From NCBI RefSeq assembly GCF_002234675.1, contig NC_019872.2, forward strand, positions 11,405,950 through 11,469,949: 64,000 nt of DNA, read 5' to 3'. The notes below the pieces were generated by a model, which did not search any database, was not told where the DNA came from, and was given only the letters and a program-made list of their open reading frames with translations. Positions 48,291-59,612 of this stretch are shown piece after piece (within the stretch, counting starts at the first letter, position 1; each line of letters opens with the position of its first letter). The stretch is from Oryzias latipes (Eukaryota; Chordata; Actinopteri; Beloniformes; Adrianichthyidae). A program made the position numbers and the translations under genes.

Positions 48291-51125
48291 ATGGCTGTGA
48301 TAGGATTTATCAAGAAAGTCATGTTGGCGTGGCTGTTGCTGTTTCTGTTGTGCACAACTGCGGCGTCTTTTGCACAACTGCCCGTATGTGCACTTTGTGT
48401 TTTACTGCCAGTCTGTATTTCTGTGTATGGAAGCTAAAAAAACACATGTTGATAAAAAAAACTATACACATTAAAGCCCAAATAAAATATGTTAATTTGT
48501 AAAAATATATACTTTTACATTGTAAATGAGTTGAAGAATTGTACTTTATAAAGTGATTGATATAAAATAGGACCAAAATTCAGTTTAGAACACCAAAAAA
48601 AAGTAAAAATTTAAATTAAACAATTCCATGGACAAAATTCTAGAGTTTATTGTTGAAATATCATCAAGTCAAAGCACAAAACATGGCAACATGAAAAATG
48701 AATGCATAAAATACTGTGCATGATTCCAAAATCTAAAGTTTCAAATGAACCATTTGTCAAACAGCTAAAATAAATACACATATACATTTTTATTTATACT
48801 TTCAATTTAAAGATAAAATGAAAAAGTAAAAATCATTTAAACATATGTATTTTGCATTAAGGATTGAAAAATGCAGCATGACAAAACACCTTAAAGTAAA
48901 ATTTAAAAAGCTTAATTTGGACATGTCTCTTTAACAAATTAATTAAAAGATTCAGTTTTAGATAAATATTTGTTTTGTCATTTGTTGCTGCCACCAAAAA
49001 TATTAATTTGTAATTTTTTTCCTTTGTTTTTATGCCTCTGTAATCAAATTTAATCATGTTCTTTTTTTATGGACTCGGTGTGTTTTTAAGGTAAAAGACT
49101 CATGCTGGCCAAAGATTTCCATCCTGAAGAGCAACATAAAGAAGCTGGAGTTCAAGCTCCTGATTAGCACTTGGCAGGTTGAGCACCTGCAGAAGCACAA
49201 ATACTTTAAACCTTCTCAACCTGCTGAGGCTACTGGGAAATCTCCAATTGATTCTGTCTCTGGCGCCAACCTCAGCAACAGCTTGGATAAGACACAGATG
49301 AACCGCCTTCCAGTAGCTGGTAACTTAATCGTCCATGATACAGGTAGGACATGTGAAGGTATTTGACCTACTGTTTGATTGTCTGAACTATAGAAATGAT
49401 GGAAAGCTACCTCAAAGGGTGTTCTGTTTGGTTCTTTCTAGACTGTTCTGAAATATTTGACAGACTGAGACCACCCAGTGGTTTCTACCGTATCAGACCC
49501 AAACTACACCAGGAGCCGTTTTTGGTATACTGTGACATGGAAGATGGAGGAGGGTGGACGGTGTTTCAGAGACGTCGGCATGGGAGAGTTGACTTCAACA
49601 GGTACTCCAACAATAGAAAAAGTCCCCCAGCTTACAGCACACATGGTGACTTAACGCTAGAGGGTAAACTGTGGACCCTGGGGTGCCTAGAACAGACAAG
49701 CCACCCATGTAGGGAAGGAATGGAGGAAAGGAAATCCCACCTCAATTTAGCCAAAATAATAAAACCATATCTTGTCGACAGAATTTATGCAAAGCGGAAG
49801 AAGTTGATCAGAAATTCGCCTCTGAGTTGGCAAAAAGAAAAACAACCCGGCCCTCTTCCCCTCCCCCTCTCTGAGAGCTCTCTGTTCACATGCTCTCCCA
49901 CTAGCTTACAGCCCCTCACATCTCCGATCTCACAGTACAACAAAAATGGCGAGCCATATTGAAGCTACCCAGAAACACATAAGTAATTTAAATGTAACAA
50001 TTTAACAGTGCTGTAACTTTTGAGCTGGAAACCTTATAAAGTAGCCATTTTCCAAAAAAATGTTGCCCCCTAGACTTAATCACCTGCTAAGCTTTTTCTG
50101 ATTTTCATATAGAAAGGGAGATTTCTTATAAAGTCAACACATTTCAAGTAGAACATGAGTGTGATTTTTATTTCAGAGACTGGGTGGATTACAGAGACGG
50201 CTTTGGTGACTTCAAGCTGTGGAATGATGAGTTCTGGCTCGGGAATGAGCACATACACTCTCTCCTCCTAGAAGGTCCTCCTCCACAAATAAATATGTTC
50301 TTACATCTCCTATACTTTTCAAGAAGTCTGCATTTGGTTGGTTATTTCTCCAAAATATACTGATCATCTCTTTATTTGTTCTACAGGTAGGAACCTTGTG
50401 AAGATTGATCTCATGGACTGGGATGGTCACAAAAACCATGCATATTATGAGAACTTTAGGATCACCAATGAGGCTGTAGGAAAAACACATTTGTATCTTT
50501 TTTTTTGGCTTGAATGAATTTTTTTTTTTTTTTACTAACACTCCCTGTGTTTTCTCTCTCCAGGATAAGTATCGTCTCCAGTATGGGAGGTACAGTGGGA
50601 AAGCAGGGGATGCTTTAACTGGTGTGGGGGGGATGGTGGAGCAGTGGTCGTCCTGCCTCAACAGCATGCAGTTTAGCACCAGAGATCAGGTAAAAAACAA
50701 ACAAACTTTTTTACAAAAAAACATTTAAACTCCGTCCACTTGCTTTTATAGTACATATAATGACTTTTGTCAATGATTGACAGGATAATGACCGCTTCCT
50801 TCAGGGGAGTTGTGCCCAGGAGAATGAGGGAGGATGGTGGTTCAACAGGTAGTACTTTTTTTTTTTAACTCTGTGCTGCACCACTTTAACACAAGTTTCT
50901 GTGCTGGATTTATTTGGAAAACTTTTTCAATTGTTAACCCACAGATGCCACGCAGCCAATCTGAATGGAAAGTTCTACCATAAAGGGAAGTACAAAGCCC
51001 AGTATGACAACGGCGTCGTGTGGGGGACCTGGAAAGGTCTCTGGTACTCGCTTAGACACACTACCATGAAGGTGCGGCCCCTGCTTTTCCTGGACTCTGT
51101 TGGAAGTGGACTAGGAGAAATTTAA
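48291..51125 (+). CDS. Secreted fibrinogen C-domain protein, FGL1-related
   Basis: Exons: 48291-48383, 49091-49343, 49442-49601, 50177-50274, 50387-50475, 50564-50689, 50784-50848, 50945-51125, in phase, 354 residues. Residues 5-29 form a signal peptide (MLAWLLLFLLCTTAASFA). Exon 2 encodes a polar, probably coiled-coil segment. From DCSEIFDRL onward it is a full fibrinogen C-terminal domain with YCDMEDGGGWTVFQRR, FWLGNE, WWFNRCHAANLNG and a DNGVVWGTWKG ending like that of FGL1. The calcium-site region is kept (DQDNDRF). Closest by eye is FGL1 (hepassocin), but angiopoietin-like proteins share the fold, so no symbol is given. The start at 48291 is chosen over the in-frame-independent ATG at 48204 because it directly precedes the signal peptide. 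Intron 3 contains a MITE fragment. Confidence 0.85.
49797..49965 (+). mobile_element. TTAA MITE family copy 7 (fragment)
   Basis: Shares TCAGAAATTCGCCTCTGAGTTG, CATGCTCTCCCACTAGCTTACAG and AAAATGGCGAGCCATAT-like words with copies 1 and 8. Both ends are lost. It lies in intron 3 of the fibrinogen-domain gene and accounts for the tail of an open frame that runs past the exon-3 donor at 49601. Confidence 0.6.
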
Positions 51126-51593
51126 ATCTTCAAAACTGTATTTGAGGGTAAAAAAAAGAAAAGTTTGATGCTTTATGTTTTGATTTCTCCCGTTCTTTGT
51201 CTGAACATTTAACCATTTTATCAAAAATATAGTATCTTTGTTTGCAACTCATCCAACTAAACCATTTCCTTCTATAAGAGAATATTACTCTGATATTAAA
51301 GAAGCAGGATTTCAGCAACACTTTCTCATAAATGTCTGCTGGAGCCTTTAATACTTCATCATTATATTCTGTGAGCATTTTAGAGAACTCATGGGTTTAA
51401 AAACACAGATTTATTTGAGGATCATAGCGACTCTTCAATAAGTGACAACAAAGCACAATTTCAGGATAAATGAGACTTTTTGTGACATTAAAGTGTCTCC
51501 CATTCGATTTATATGTTTTAAAGTAGACCCATGCTGGAGCGAGATTGTCTAAGATGTGTATGTATAAATTAGTGATGGTCTTACAAATGATAG

Positions 51594-51599
51594 TTTATT
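51594..51599 (-). terminator. Polyadenylation signal, THSD1
   Basis: TTTATT on + (AATAAA on the minus strand) 134 bases past the THSD1 stop. The convergent fibrinogen-domain gene stops at 51125. Confidence 0.5.
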
Positions 51600-51732
51600 G
51601 CAAAAACTTTCAAACAATGACAAAGAAATATATTTTTTGAGTATTTGCCCTCTTATCTCAAGATTCAGATTCCTGGGAAACAGCTTAGTTGTTTTTTTCT
51701 TTTCTGATGCTGCGCCTCAAATCTATGATCTA

Positions 51733-54700
51733 CTACTCCTCCTCCTGCACAAACACAGGACTCAGATCCAAGTCCAGCATCCTCTGTTCTGCCTCACTCA
51801 GCCTGTAGGGGGAGCCACCACTGTGGTCTTCAGAGATTGGCAGGGAGCGGCAGCGGCCTTTCCTCTGCTCCGAGGAAGACAGATTAAAACTGGAGCTGCG
51901 CTTGCATGCCCTGGCTCCAGAGCAGGACTGAGCTTCTTTCAACTTCCGAGCTAAGATGTTCCTCTGAATAGGAGAAGGGCCACGCCGGTTCCAGTTCTGC
52001 TCTGCCCGCTCAACTTGATCTACGCTCAGATGGTTGGTTCCATGAGACTTGGTCGGCTTTGATGCTGGACCCCTGATTCCTGAAACTGAGTCTCTGCTGC
52101 CATCTGCTGGCTCACCACCCTTTTTCCTTTCCCCGGTGCCACAGAAGTCGACATTCTCAGACGCTGGCAAAGTGTTTGTGTTTGTTCCAGTGTGTTTGCG
52201 CTCAGGATTGTGAGAAGACACCGCTGATTGAAGCCAGGACTTTTTTTGGTCACTTCTATAGGTATTGCCTCTAGTCCACTCTGAAACTCCATTTTCTGGG
52301 ATGGGATAAGGGCGGTGAGGGTGTCTCTCCCATCCTCCTTTGCTCCAAGAACTCCCTTCTGGGAGAGTCCGAAATCCCACCTGCAAACCACACATTTCAA
52401 TTGAAATAACTCATATTAAAATGCCAAAAAGCCCAATTTGATTAAAATCCTATTACATAAAATAAGTGGAAAAAAAGATATATGAATGAGGAGGGCTAAC
52501 CTGGGTCATGCTCCTTTCTCTGAAGTGTCTGGACTGAGCTGAAGATGCTGCATAAAATTTGGTGTCACTAAAACTGGACGTTCGCCTGAAGGTTGGATTC
52601 TTAATGCTTTCTGCATCTCCTCCTCCTCCTACCATGAGGCCCACTGGTGCACTTCTTCCCACCATCTCAACCCAGTCAGCTGTGCGGTCATGCCACTTTG
52701 AGTTCCCTCTGCTGCTGCGAGCAGAAACCGGAGGACCCGGGGCCAGCCCCGCCTTCGGGCTCAGCCTATCAGGTGTGATCCTTGAAGATTGTGCTGGCAG
52801 CTTGGACAATGGGGTTGCGATGCAAACATGGTCATCATTATCCTGCAGACTCAGCGGTAAGGTGGACTGAGCCAATTCAGCATGTGAGAGAACGGAGGAG
52901 CTGTTGGGAGACTTTTCCACCACGGTGTCGTGAACTGGGCTTGAAGAGACATGGTACAGCTGAGTAGCTTCTTTTAAACCCTTCTTCTTCATTTCCTTTA
53001 ACTGTTGTTGAGCCAGTTTGTACCTTTGGCGACAACAGAATTTCATTTACCAAGACTTTTAACAATAAAAGTACCACAGTTAAAGTCCCACTCCGATTAT
53101 CTATTCTAAAAGCGTTTCCAGTGATCTTTTAATAATGATCATGCCTTTTTTAGCCAATGTAAAAAAATATGTCATTTTCTAAGACATAGTTTCTGCTGAG
53201 CAGCAGGAGTTTTATTAGAAATTTGCCTCTTAGTTGTGGGCAGTATTAGTAGCACAAAGTAAGTCCACCCTTACTTCCCATTATCCATCTGTTTACATGC
53301 TCTCCCACTAGCTTACAGCTCCTCACAACCCCAACCTAATATTACAGCTGCAACAAAAATTGCGAGCAAAATTATAAAATATTGTAACATATTACATCAC
53401 AAATACGCTCTAATTTAAGCTGCATTTTTTTTGTCTACTCCTGATTCAGAAAGAATTGAATAAAGAAATAATCAGAACTGCAACTTTAAGCTTAATTTTC
53501 CTTATCAATCATCAGAAAAAACTACAAAATCATGTTAAAAACAACAAAGAAAAGCTATTTTCGTTGGAGTGGTTTAAAAAAAATAAATCAAAACGTACCC
53601 AAACACTGATGGCAACACCTTCTGACCTGTAGGAGAAAGTCTTTCTGGGTCTTGGGGAAGTGGCAGCACCAGTGTCGGTGAGAGAGGCTGACTTCCCCGG
53701 TAATTGGCGTCTGCTGGAACAGCCACGCCCCCCGAGGAGCCGGGACAGTCCGACAGGCTGGGTCTTTGGAGGCTGTGGCCACAGATCGAGGCCTCGTCCG
53801 ATAACTTGCGCCCGCCGGGGGAATGAATGGAGCCTCTGCGCACTGAGCTGCACTGTGGGGTCTGACAAAACCTTCGCCACACAGTCACCACCACAGTCGC
53901 CATGATGACAGACAAGCAGAGGGAAATGCCAAGGACCACTATCATGTTACCGCCAAGGAAACTGACTCCAACTGGCACAGGGGGGGGAGAAGGGGATGGG
54001 GAAGGGGACACTAAAAAAATAAGGAGATATATTTGACTTCCTTTGTAATTTGATTTAAAAAAAAAGCAATTTATTTAAGTATTTTGTAGGATACTAAGTT
54101 ATGTCTGAAGAATATAAATACAAAACAATGTATAATTGGCGATGGTATAGATACTGAAAAAAAAGAACTGACCAACACAGTCCTCCAAAGAACACAGGGA
54201 TTGTTCCTTTATCATTCCACTGCACTGCAGTCCTCGCACACCGGAGGGAAGCAAACACTCACGAACGCGTTCCCTCACTGCTTCTCCACAGCTCGCACTG
54301 CACACGCTCCATGGTTGCCAAGGCCCCCATTGTTCTGCCGGTGACAGCCAAAAAATGTTAAACGTTAACAAAAACAAAAAGGTGATGGGCAAAGACAAAA
54401 AAGTTAAAGGTCATGATGGTTCTGCTCTGAATAAAACTCTTGAATATAATTTTTTCTTTTGAAAAGTGTCGTCAAGAAGCTGACTATGGGGTCAGTCAAG
54501 ATCAGTTAAAAGTGAAAAATAGACAATAAATTGAAAATTTGTAAACTGTTTTTAACTCAAAAGTTCACATCATAGTCTTAAAAGGAATATTGAACATGTA
54601 CTTTTTAAAAATTTAAAAGAATACATTTTTTTAATTACAAGAAATAATTAAAACTTGAACTAAAACAAACAATTGACCTTCAACAGTTTCCTGATGGAAA

Positions 54701-57098
54701 GAAAAGTTATTTGTAACAACTGCTGTTTTGTATTTTTAACTTTTGTTTTTTTATGTTTTATTCACTTTCAGTCCTTTCTTTACTTTATTTAACAGTTTCA
54801 ATTTAAACTTTTTGTTTTCAAGTTGGTTTTGAGCCCATTGGCTACTGGGACATAATAAACATAGAGAAAAAGGTTTCGGGGACATTATGTTTTCCCTCCT
54901 CTGATGTACCAAACTTTGGAAAAGCATTACTACTACTGTGCGCCAACTCAGAGGAGCAGAAATGTCGATACTATAACCTCTGTCACTCGATGACCATCAG
55001 GTTCCGGTAGCCAATATGTTCAAAGCTGCACCTCCATATAAAACAAAGCTATGGTTTTTGTTTTTCAAAATTTTAATATTTCTTTCAAGATATGTAAGAT
55101 GTACTTGCGAGTTACAATGTCTGTTTTTCAAATTTACAATCTGGTTTTTCAATCACTTGAAGCTGATCCTGATTTTCCCCCATAGCTGACATTTGTTGAA
55201 TGTGATTGTGTCTGTCTGATAAATCTCACCTGTACTCCTATAAACCACCAGACAAGTCTGTGCAGGACTCGGGGAGCGACTGAAGTTGAAGACAAAGCGA
55301 AAGCAGTACTTGCTCTTCCCCGGGTGGAACACGGAGCAGTTGAATTCTGTCTCATTCTCTCCTTGAGTCAGCCAGTTGAAAGCCAGAGGAGGAGAGGACG
55401 ATTTTTCTGCTCCCGACCCCGCCCCTGCAGAAGAAACCGCCATGCCCCTTTTACCGGGTGCATCGCTGTACAGCAAGACCTTCCCGCTGATGTGAGCACA
55501 CGGTGGGGTTATCATTTTAACCGTCATCGTCCCCACACAACCACTCTTGTATGCATTGGCGTTCTCCACCAGCAGCTTATAGAAGAATATACGGGACAGG
55601 TAAAGAGGTTCAGTGCTTTTCACTTCCTGTGCTGTGTGAGGAGATCGCAGAGTCACCCTTATGAAGTCCTTCTCTGTGAATGGGAAGGCGCAGGAAAAGT
55701 CAATGATTTGGGAACGTAGGGCTTTGATTGGGCGCTGTACGCGTGCTCGAATCTTGTCGATGCTGTTACGTCCTATCTGGTTGTACTCCATGTAGGTGAC
55801 CTCTAAGAGGAGGACATCCTTATTGGAGCTGGAGCAAGCCTGAAAGTGTTCATTCATTGATATTCCAACCTATGGAGACAACAGCTGGTTAGTTTTACGA
55901 TAATGACTTTTCGAATAGAGACCCAAATGTGGGTTTGAATCATTGACTGTATATAAGAACTGGACTGAGTGACCCCTCCCCCCCAAATAAAAAAATCCAT
56001 AGAATTCTGTAGAGAAATAAACAGCTATTACTTAGTTATTGTATTTGTCAGAATAGCTGCTCTTTCTCGATTATGGAATTGTAGATTTGGACAGCTCTAC
56101 AAATGGTGAATGCCCTATATGGTGCACTATGTAGAGTAATGAAGGAATTCTAACACAGTAAGTCATTTTTTATGGATGACATCACACTCACTCGCTCCAG
56201 TTCTCTTTTAAAGTCAATGGTTCAAATTGATCCTCCCCTTGGTCTCACCTGAAAAGAGTCAGAGCGGTTTGCTGCTCTCTCCACAGCAATGTGAAAGGTA
56301 GGCCACTGAACTTCCAGTTCTGAACTCCACCACCAGGTGAGGCTCTCTACGCTTACGCCATCCGTTTCATTGGCATGGAAAGCAGGGGTGATGGAGGTCT
56401 GCCTGAGCAGGAACCGGAAAGTTCCCGCATACAGGAAGCAGGAACAATTGAACTCCACCCTACCGACCGGTTGGTTGCTGGGAAGAGTCCTGGTCAGAAG
56501 GGTTGCGTTGGTTCCCATGTCGACAAGGGAAAGACTCAAGTTACTCACGATGCTACTGTTGGATTTTGTGCTGAAGTCCACAAATACGCTGCCGTTGCTA
56601 AGGGCAACATGGAATGATGGCCAGATACTGAGTCTTGCAAAAGCTACAAGAAAAACACAAACATGCAACATTAGATCAAACATTTGGTCCATTGTTAGCT
56701 ATTTTGCTATTTAGTAACAATTTTAATGCTTATTTCTAAAATGTGTTCTTATAAGAAAGCTATTGATTATCTTAAAAAAATGTGTCTAAGTTTGTTTTGT
56801 TGTTTTTAAAGTTTGAAAATAAAATATAGGGGCTTTCAGTTACAGCTGACATTTTTACAGATATGTGACAAACATCATTTAACCACATGATACTCATTTT
56901 GCAGACTTATGTTTTCATATATTTAGAATATATAAATAACCTGTCTGTCGCAGATCAGCACTTACAGCCAGATAGTTATAAATTGAATATAAACATTTCC
57001 TAAAGATAAGAAAGAAATGCATTTTCAAACATCTCACCGAACTCACCATATCCCAGCAGTGTCAAGAGGAAGGGCAGTGGTGAAACAGCCTGTGGCAT
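51733..57098 (-). CDS. thsd1: THSD1, thrombospondin type-1 domain transmembrane protein
   Basis: Coding exons in transcript order (complement): 57047-57098, 56249-56643, 55230-55869, 54173-54334, 53599-54010, 52501-53023, 51733-52380, in phase, 943 residues (human 852). Signal peptide MPQAVSPLPFLLTLLGYG; a large N-glycosylation-rich ectodomain (HVALSNGSVFVDF aligns with human HVALSNDTVYVDF); one TSP type-1 repeat (WGPWQPWSVCSASCGEAVRER ... CSLEDC); a Pro-Ser stalk; a transmembrane segment (IVVLGISLCLSVIMATVVV) followed by WRRF; then a long cytoplasmic tail. Two tail motifs are nearly identical to human: YKLAQQQLKEMKKKGL and the near-terminal LSEAEQRMLDL. In mammals THSD1 acts in endothelial focal adhesions with talin/FAK. 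Adjacent VPS36 reproduces human 13q14 linkage. Confidence 0.95.
53084..53573 (+). mobile_element. TTAA MITE family copy 8, full length
   Basis: Best-preserved boundaries of the family: TTAA (53080-53083), AGTCCCACTCCGATTAT ... TCGTTGGAGTGGT, TTAA (53574-53577). 490 bp, in the THSD1 intron between the transmembrane and first tail exons. Confidence 0.8.
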
Positions 57099-59250
57099 TC
57101 CGGTGTTTGTGCCTCTTTTTTATTCCACACCTCATGACCGTCTTATTCCACCATCCCTCTCCTTCACGCATTGGAGGTTAGATCATTAAAAGAAAAGAAA
57201 AATCACCAGCAAAGTCCAGAAAAGGAGACACAAAAACAGCGATTTGTGATAGCAGTAAGCAGAGAAGACATGTTTTCCTCTGGGTAAGCATCAACAAGTA
57301 TGAGTTTTCTGGATTTATAGGTGCGTCTTCCTCTTCCTCCCATGATCACAATGGGTGCAAGGATCTGCCGTCATTACTCAAGCAAGGTTGCACTGGAGGG
57401 CTTTGTTCTGACTAAGCAGACAACACTTTGTGATTTCCCTCAAGTCTTTTGCTTCTTTGGAAATAATTTATGAATAATTCAACATTATTTCATGTCAGAT
57501 TATTAATTTGTGATTTCAAAAAAAAAAAAAAAACAGGTCTGTCTTGAAAAAATGTTTTCTTTTTTTCTGATTGTTAAAAGAACTTTATTCAAAAGTGTTG
57601 AACATGTGTCTGTATTGACACTCATGTATGACAGAACGTCTCCATTTTCAATATTGAATAAATAGGAACCACTGGAATGTGTCTTGTCTTGGTACATTCC
57701 ACCTTACAGGTTCACCCTCTTAAACTATTGTGTTGCTTAAGCCAGAAAATTACAAAATAAAGTTAAAACTTGAACATTTAAGGTAAGGTAACACATAAGG
57801 TAAATTTCTACCATTCCCCCCCAACATTATTTGCTTGTTGATCAAAAATTTGCTGGTCAAAAAGTTGCTTGCAGTTTTTTGTAACAGAAGTAGTAAAATA
57901 TATTGCACTATTGTTTAATTAAAAAAAAAAAAACAAAAAAACATTTAACTCTTAAAATTAAAAACAATAACTGCTCTACGTGGGTCCTTTTTTGCATACC
58001 ACTTTTCATACACTGAAACAGTTGTACATGCTTTGCATAAATTAGTTGCAAAAATCAGATAAAAATTGTGATATTCTCAAGCGCGCGTGAATCTAAACAC
58101 TGAAATCAACTGCGCGTGCCGCCTGTTTACTTACGTATCTTTTATTGATTTGACGAATTAAAAAGAATTATTCTCCCCTTGAAGTCCCTCCTCGTTTAAT
58201 GCAATTTCTATCATTTTTAAAGAGCCACATAACTGCTTCTGTCGCAAAGACTCTTCGGTTTCCAGGCGCGCGCATGACAGCGCGTGCTATCAAGTTCCGC
58301 TCCAACTCACTGAACAGTCTGCTGAGAACTCTGGCAAATTTCCTGCAATCTGACGTCTTCTCGTCCCAAAATATTGATGGGGGAAAAGTGAAATTGTTCT
58401 TGAAACGATTGTTCTAAAAAAAAAGAGCATTCCAATGTAATTCGTATTTTCTAAAAGAAATAGTTTAAAATGTTGTTTTTGCAGTCTAAGGGAGTAGGCT
58501 GTATAATAAGACTCATCAGGTTAAGTCACTCATGTGAAAACACGTCAGGTGCCTAACAAAAAACGAAATAAAATACATTCTTTGTAGCAATTTTATTTAA
58601 AATATTGATAATATGCATGTAGTTAAATAAGTTAATTAACTTTGTCTTGAAAATTTTAAGAAAAAAAACCCCTTACATTCTGATTAAATGCAGAATACAA
58701 TTTTTGATTCATTTTTTTTTCATTCATCTTCTTGACCATTTTTCCCTTTCGGGGTCACAGGGTTGCCGGAGCCTATCCCGGCCAAAGAAATATCAAAGAA
58801 ATCTCCATATATTTTTTAAAATGTTCAAAAAAAATGCAAGCAAAGTTTCAAAGTCAGGCATGGATCATTGAGCACAAAGGACAAACCTGTTTCATGTGCT
58901 CTCACAATTACCCAAACTAATTGAGGAAATCAACAATCAATAAGTGAACTGCATGTCAGGATAATCTAATCAACTATCCAGACCTTCAGTTTTCTTTTAT
59001 AGAAGAGATAGCAGAAAACAGGGTGAGGAAAAATACAAATTCAAACAGCAATTTAAAGCTAAGACAAAAAGTTTAGGCAGTAATTAAAAAGCTACTATAG
59101 CATGTAAAAAGTACAGTATTTCTTTTTTACCTGTTTTAAATATTTTTCAAAATACATACTAAGGTAATCTAATCTGTCAAACCTGCCACCACAACAGGGT
59201 CTGATCTTCCATTCTTAAGAATAGAAAAATTAAATTGAACATTTGAAGCC
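57099..59250. other. THSD1 upstream region and THSD1-VPS36 spacer
   Basis: 57099-57400 should contain the THSD1 promoter. It has several GGAA-core (ETS-type) words around 57325-57345 (cttcctcttcctccc), compatible with endothelial expression but not diagnostic. 58726-58785 is part of a common fish repeat (tttcggggtcacaggg ... GGAGCCTATCCCGGCC). The frame at 58199-58417 has no family resemblance. Confidence 0.4.
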
Positions 59251-59251
59251 C

Positions 59252-59257
59252 TTTATT
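59252..59257 (-). terminator. Possible polyadenylation signal, VPS36
   Basis: TTTATT on + (AATAAA minus) about 360 bases past the VPS36 stop. Another TTTATT follows at 59268, so the actual site is ambiguous. Confidence 0.35.
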
Positions 59258-59612
59258 GCAGAATGTGTTTTATTTTAGAATTTTATCACTGAATCAAAAG
59301 AACATTTATTTTTATAAATGAAGTATTTGAAATCTTGAAACAAAAATATGCATTATGATATATTTTTGTTACAACCACATTACAGTTAATTCATCATGAG
59401 AATAAAGGGTCATAAACATTGGTTTGAAATACGTAACAAGAGGATGTATTGGTAACAAAAACTTAGTCTGAGATTCCAAAAAAGAAACAAACAAATGGAA
59501 AATATAAATGCACCTATATAACATTAATCAGTTTGTACCATAACCAGACTGAAAATTATTGTCAGAGTAGGGCGACTATTTGAAAATAAGTGTCAATCAT
59601 AAAAGTAAACGT

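Noticed and set aside
49602-49962. Continuation of the fibrinogen-domain frame past 49601
   Set aside because: The donor at 49601/49602 joins in phase to 50177, which completes the domain. The continuation runs into a MITE fragment.
58199-58417. 72-residue open frame between THSD1 and VPS36
   Set aside because: No recognisable domain and no conserved neighbour expected at this position.
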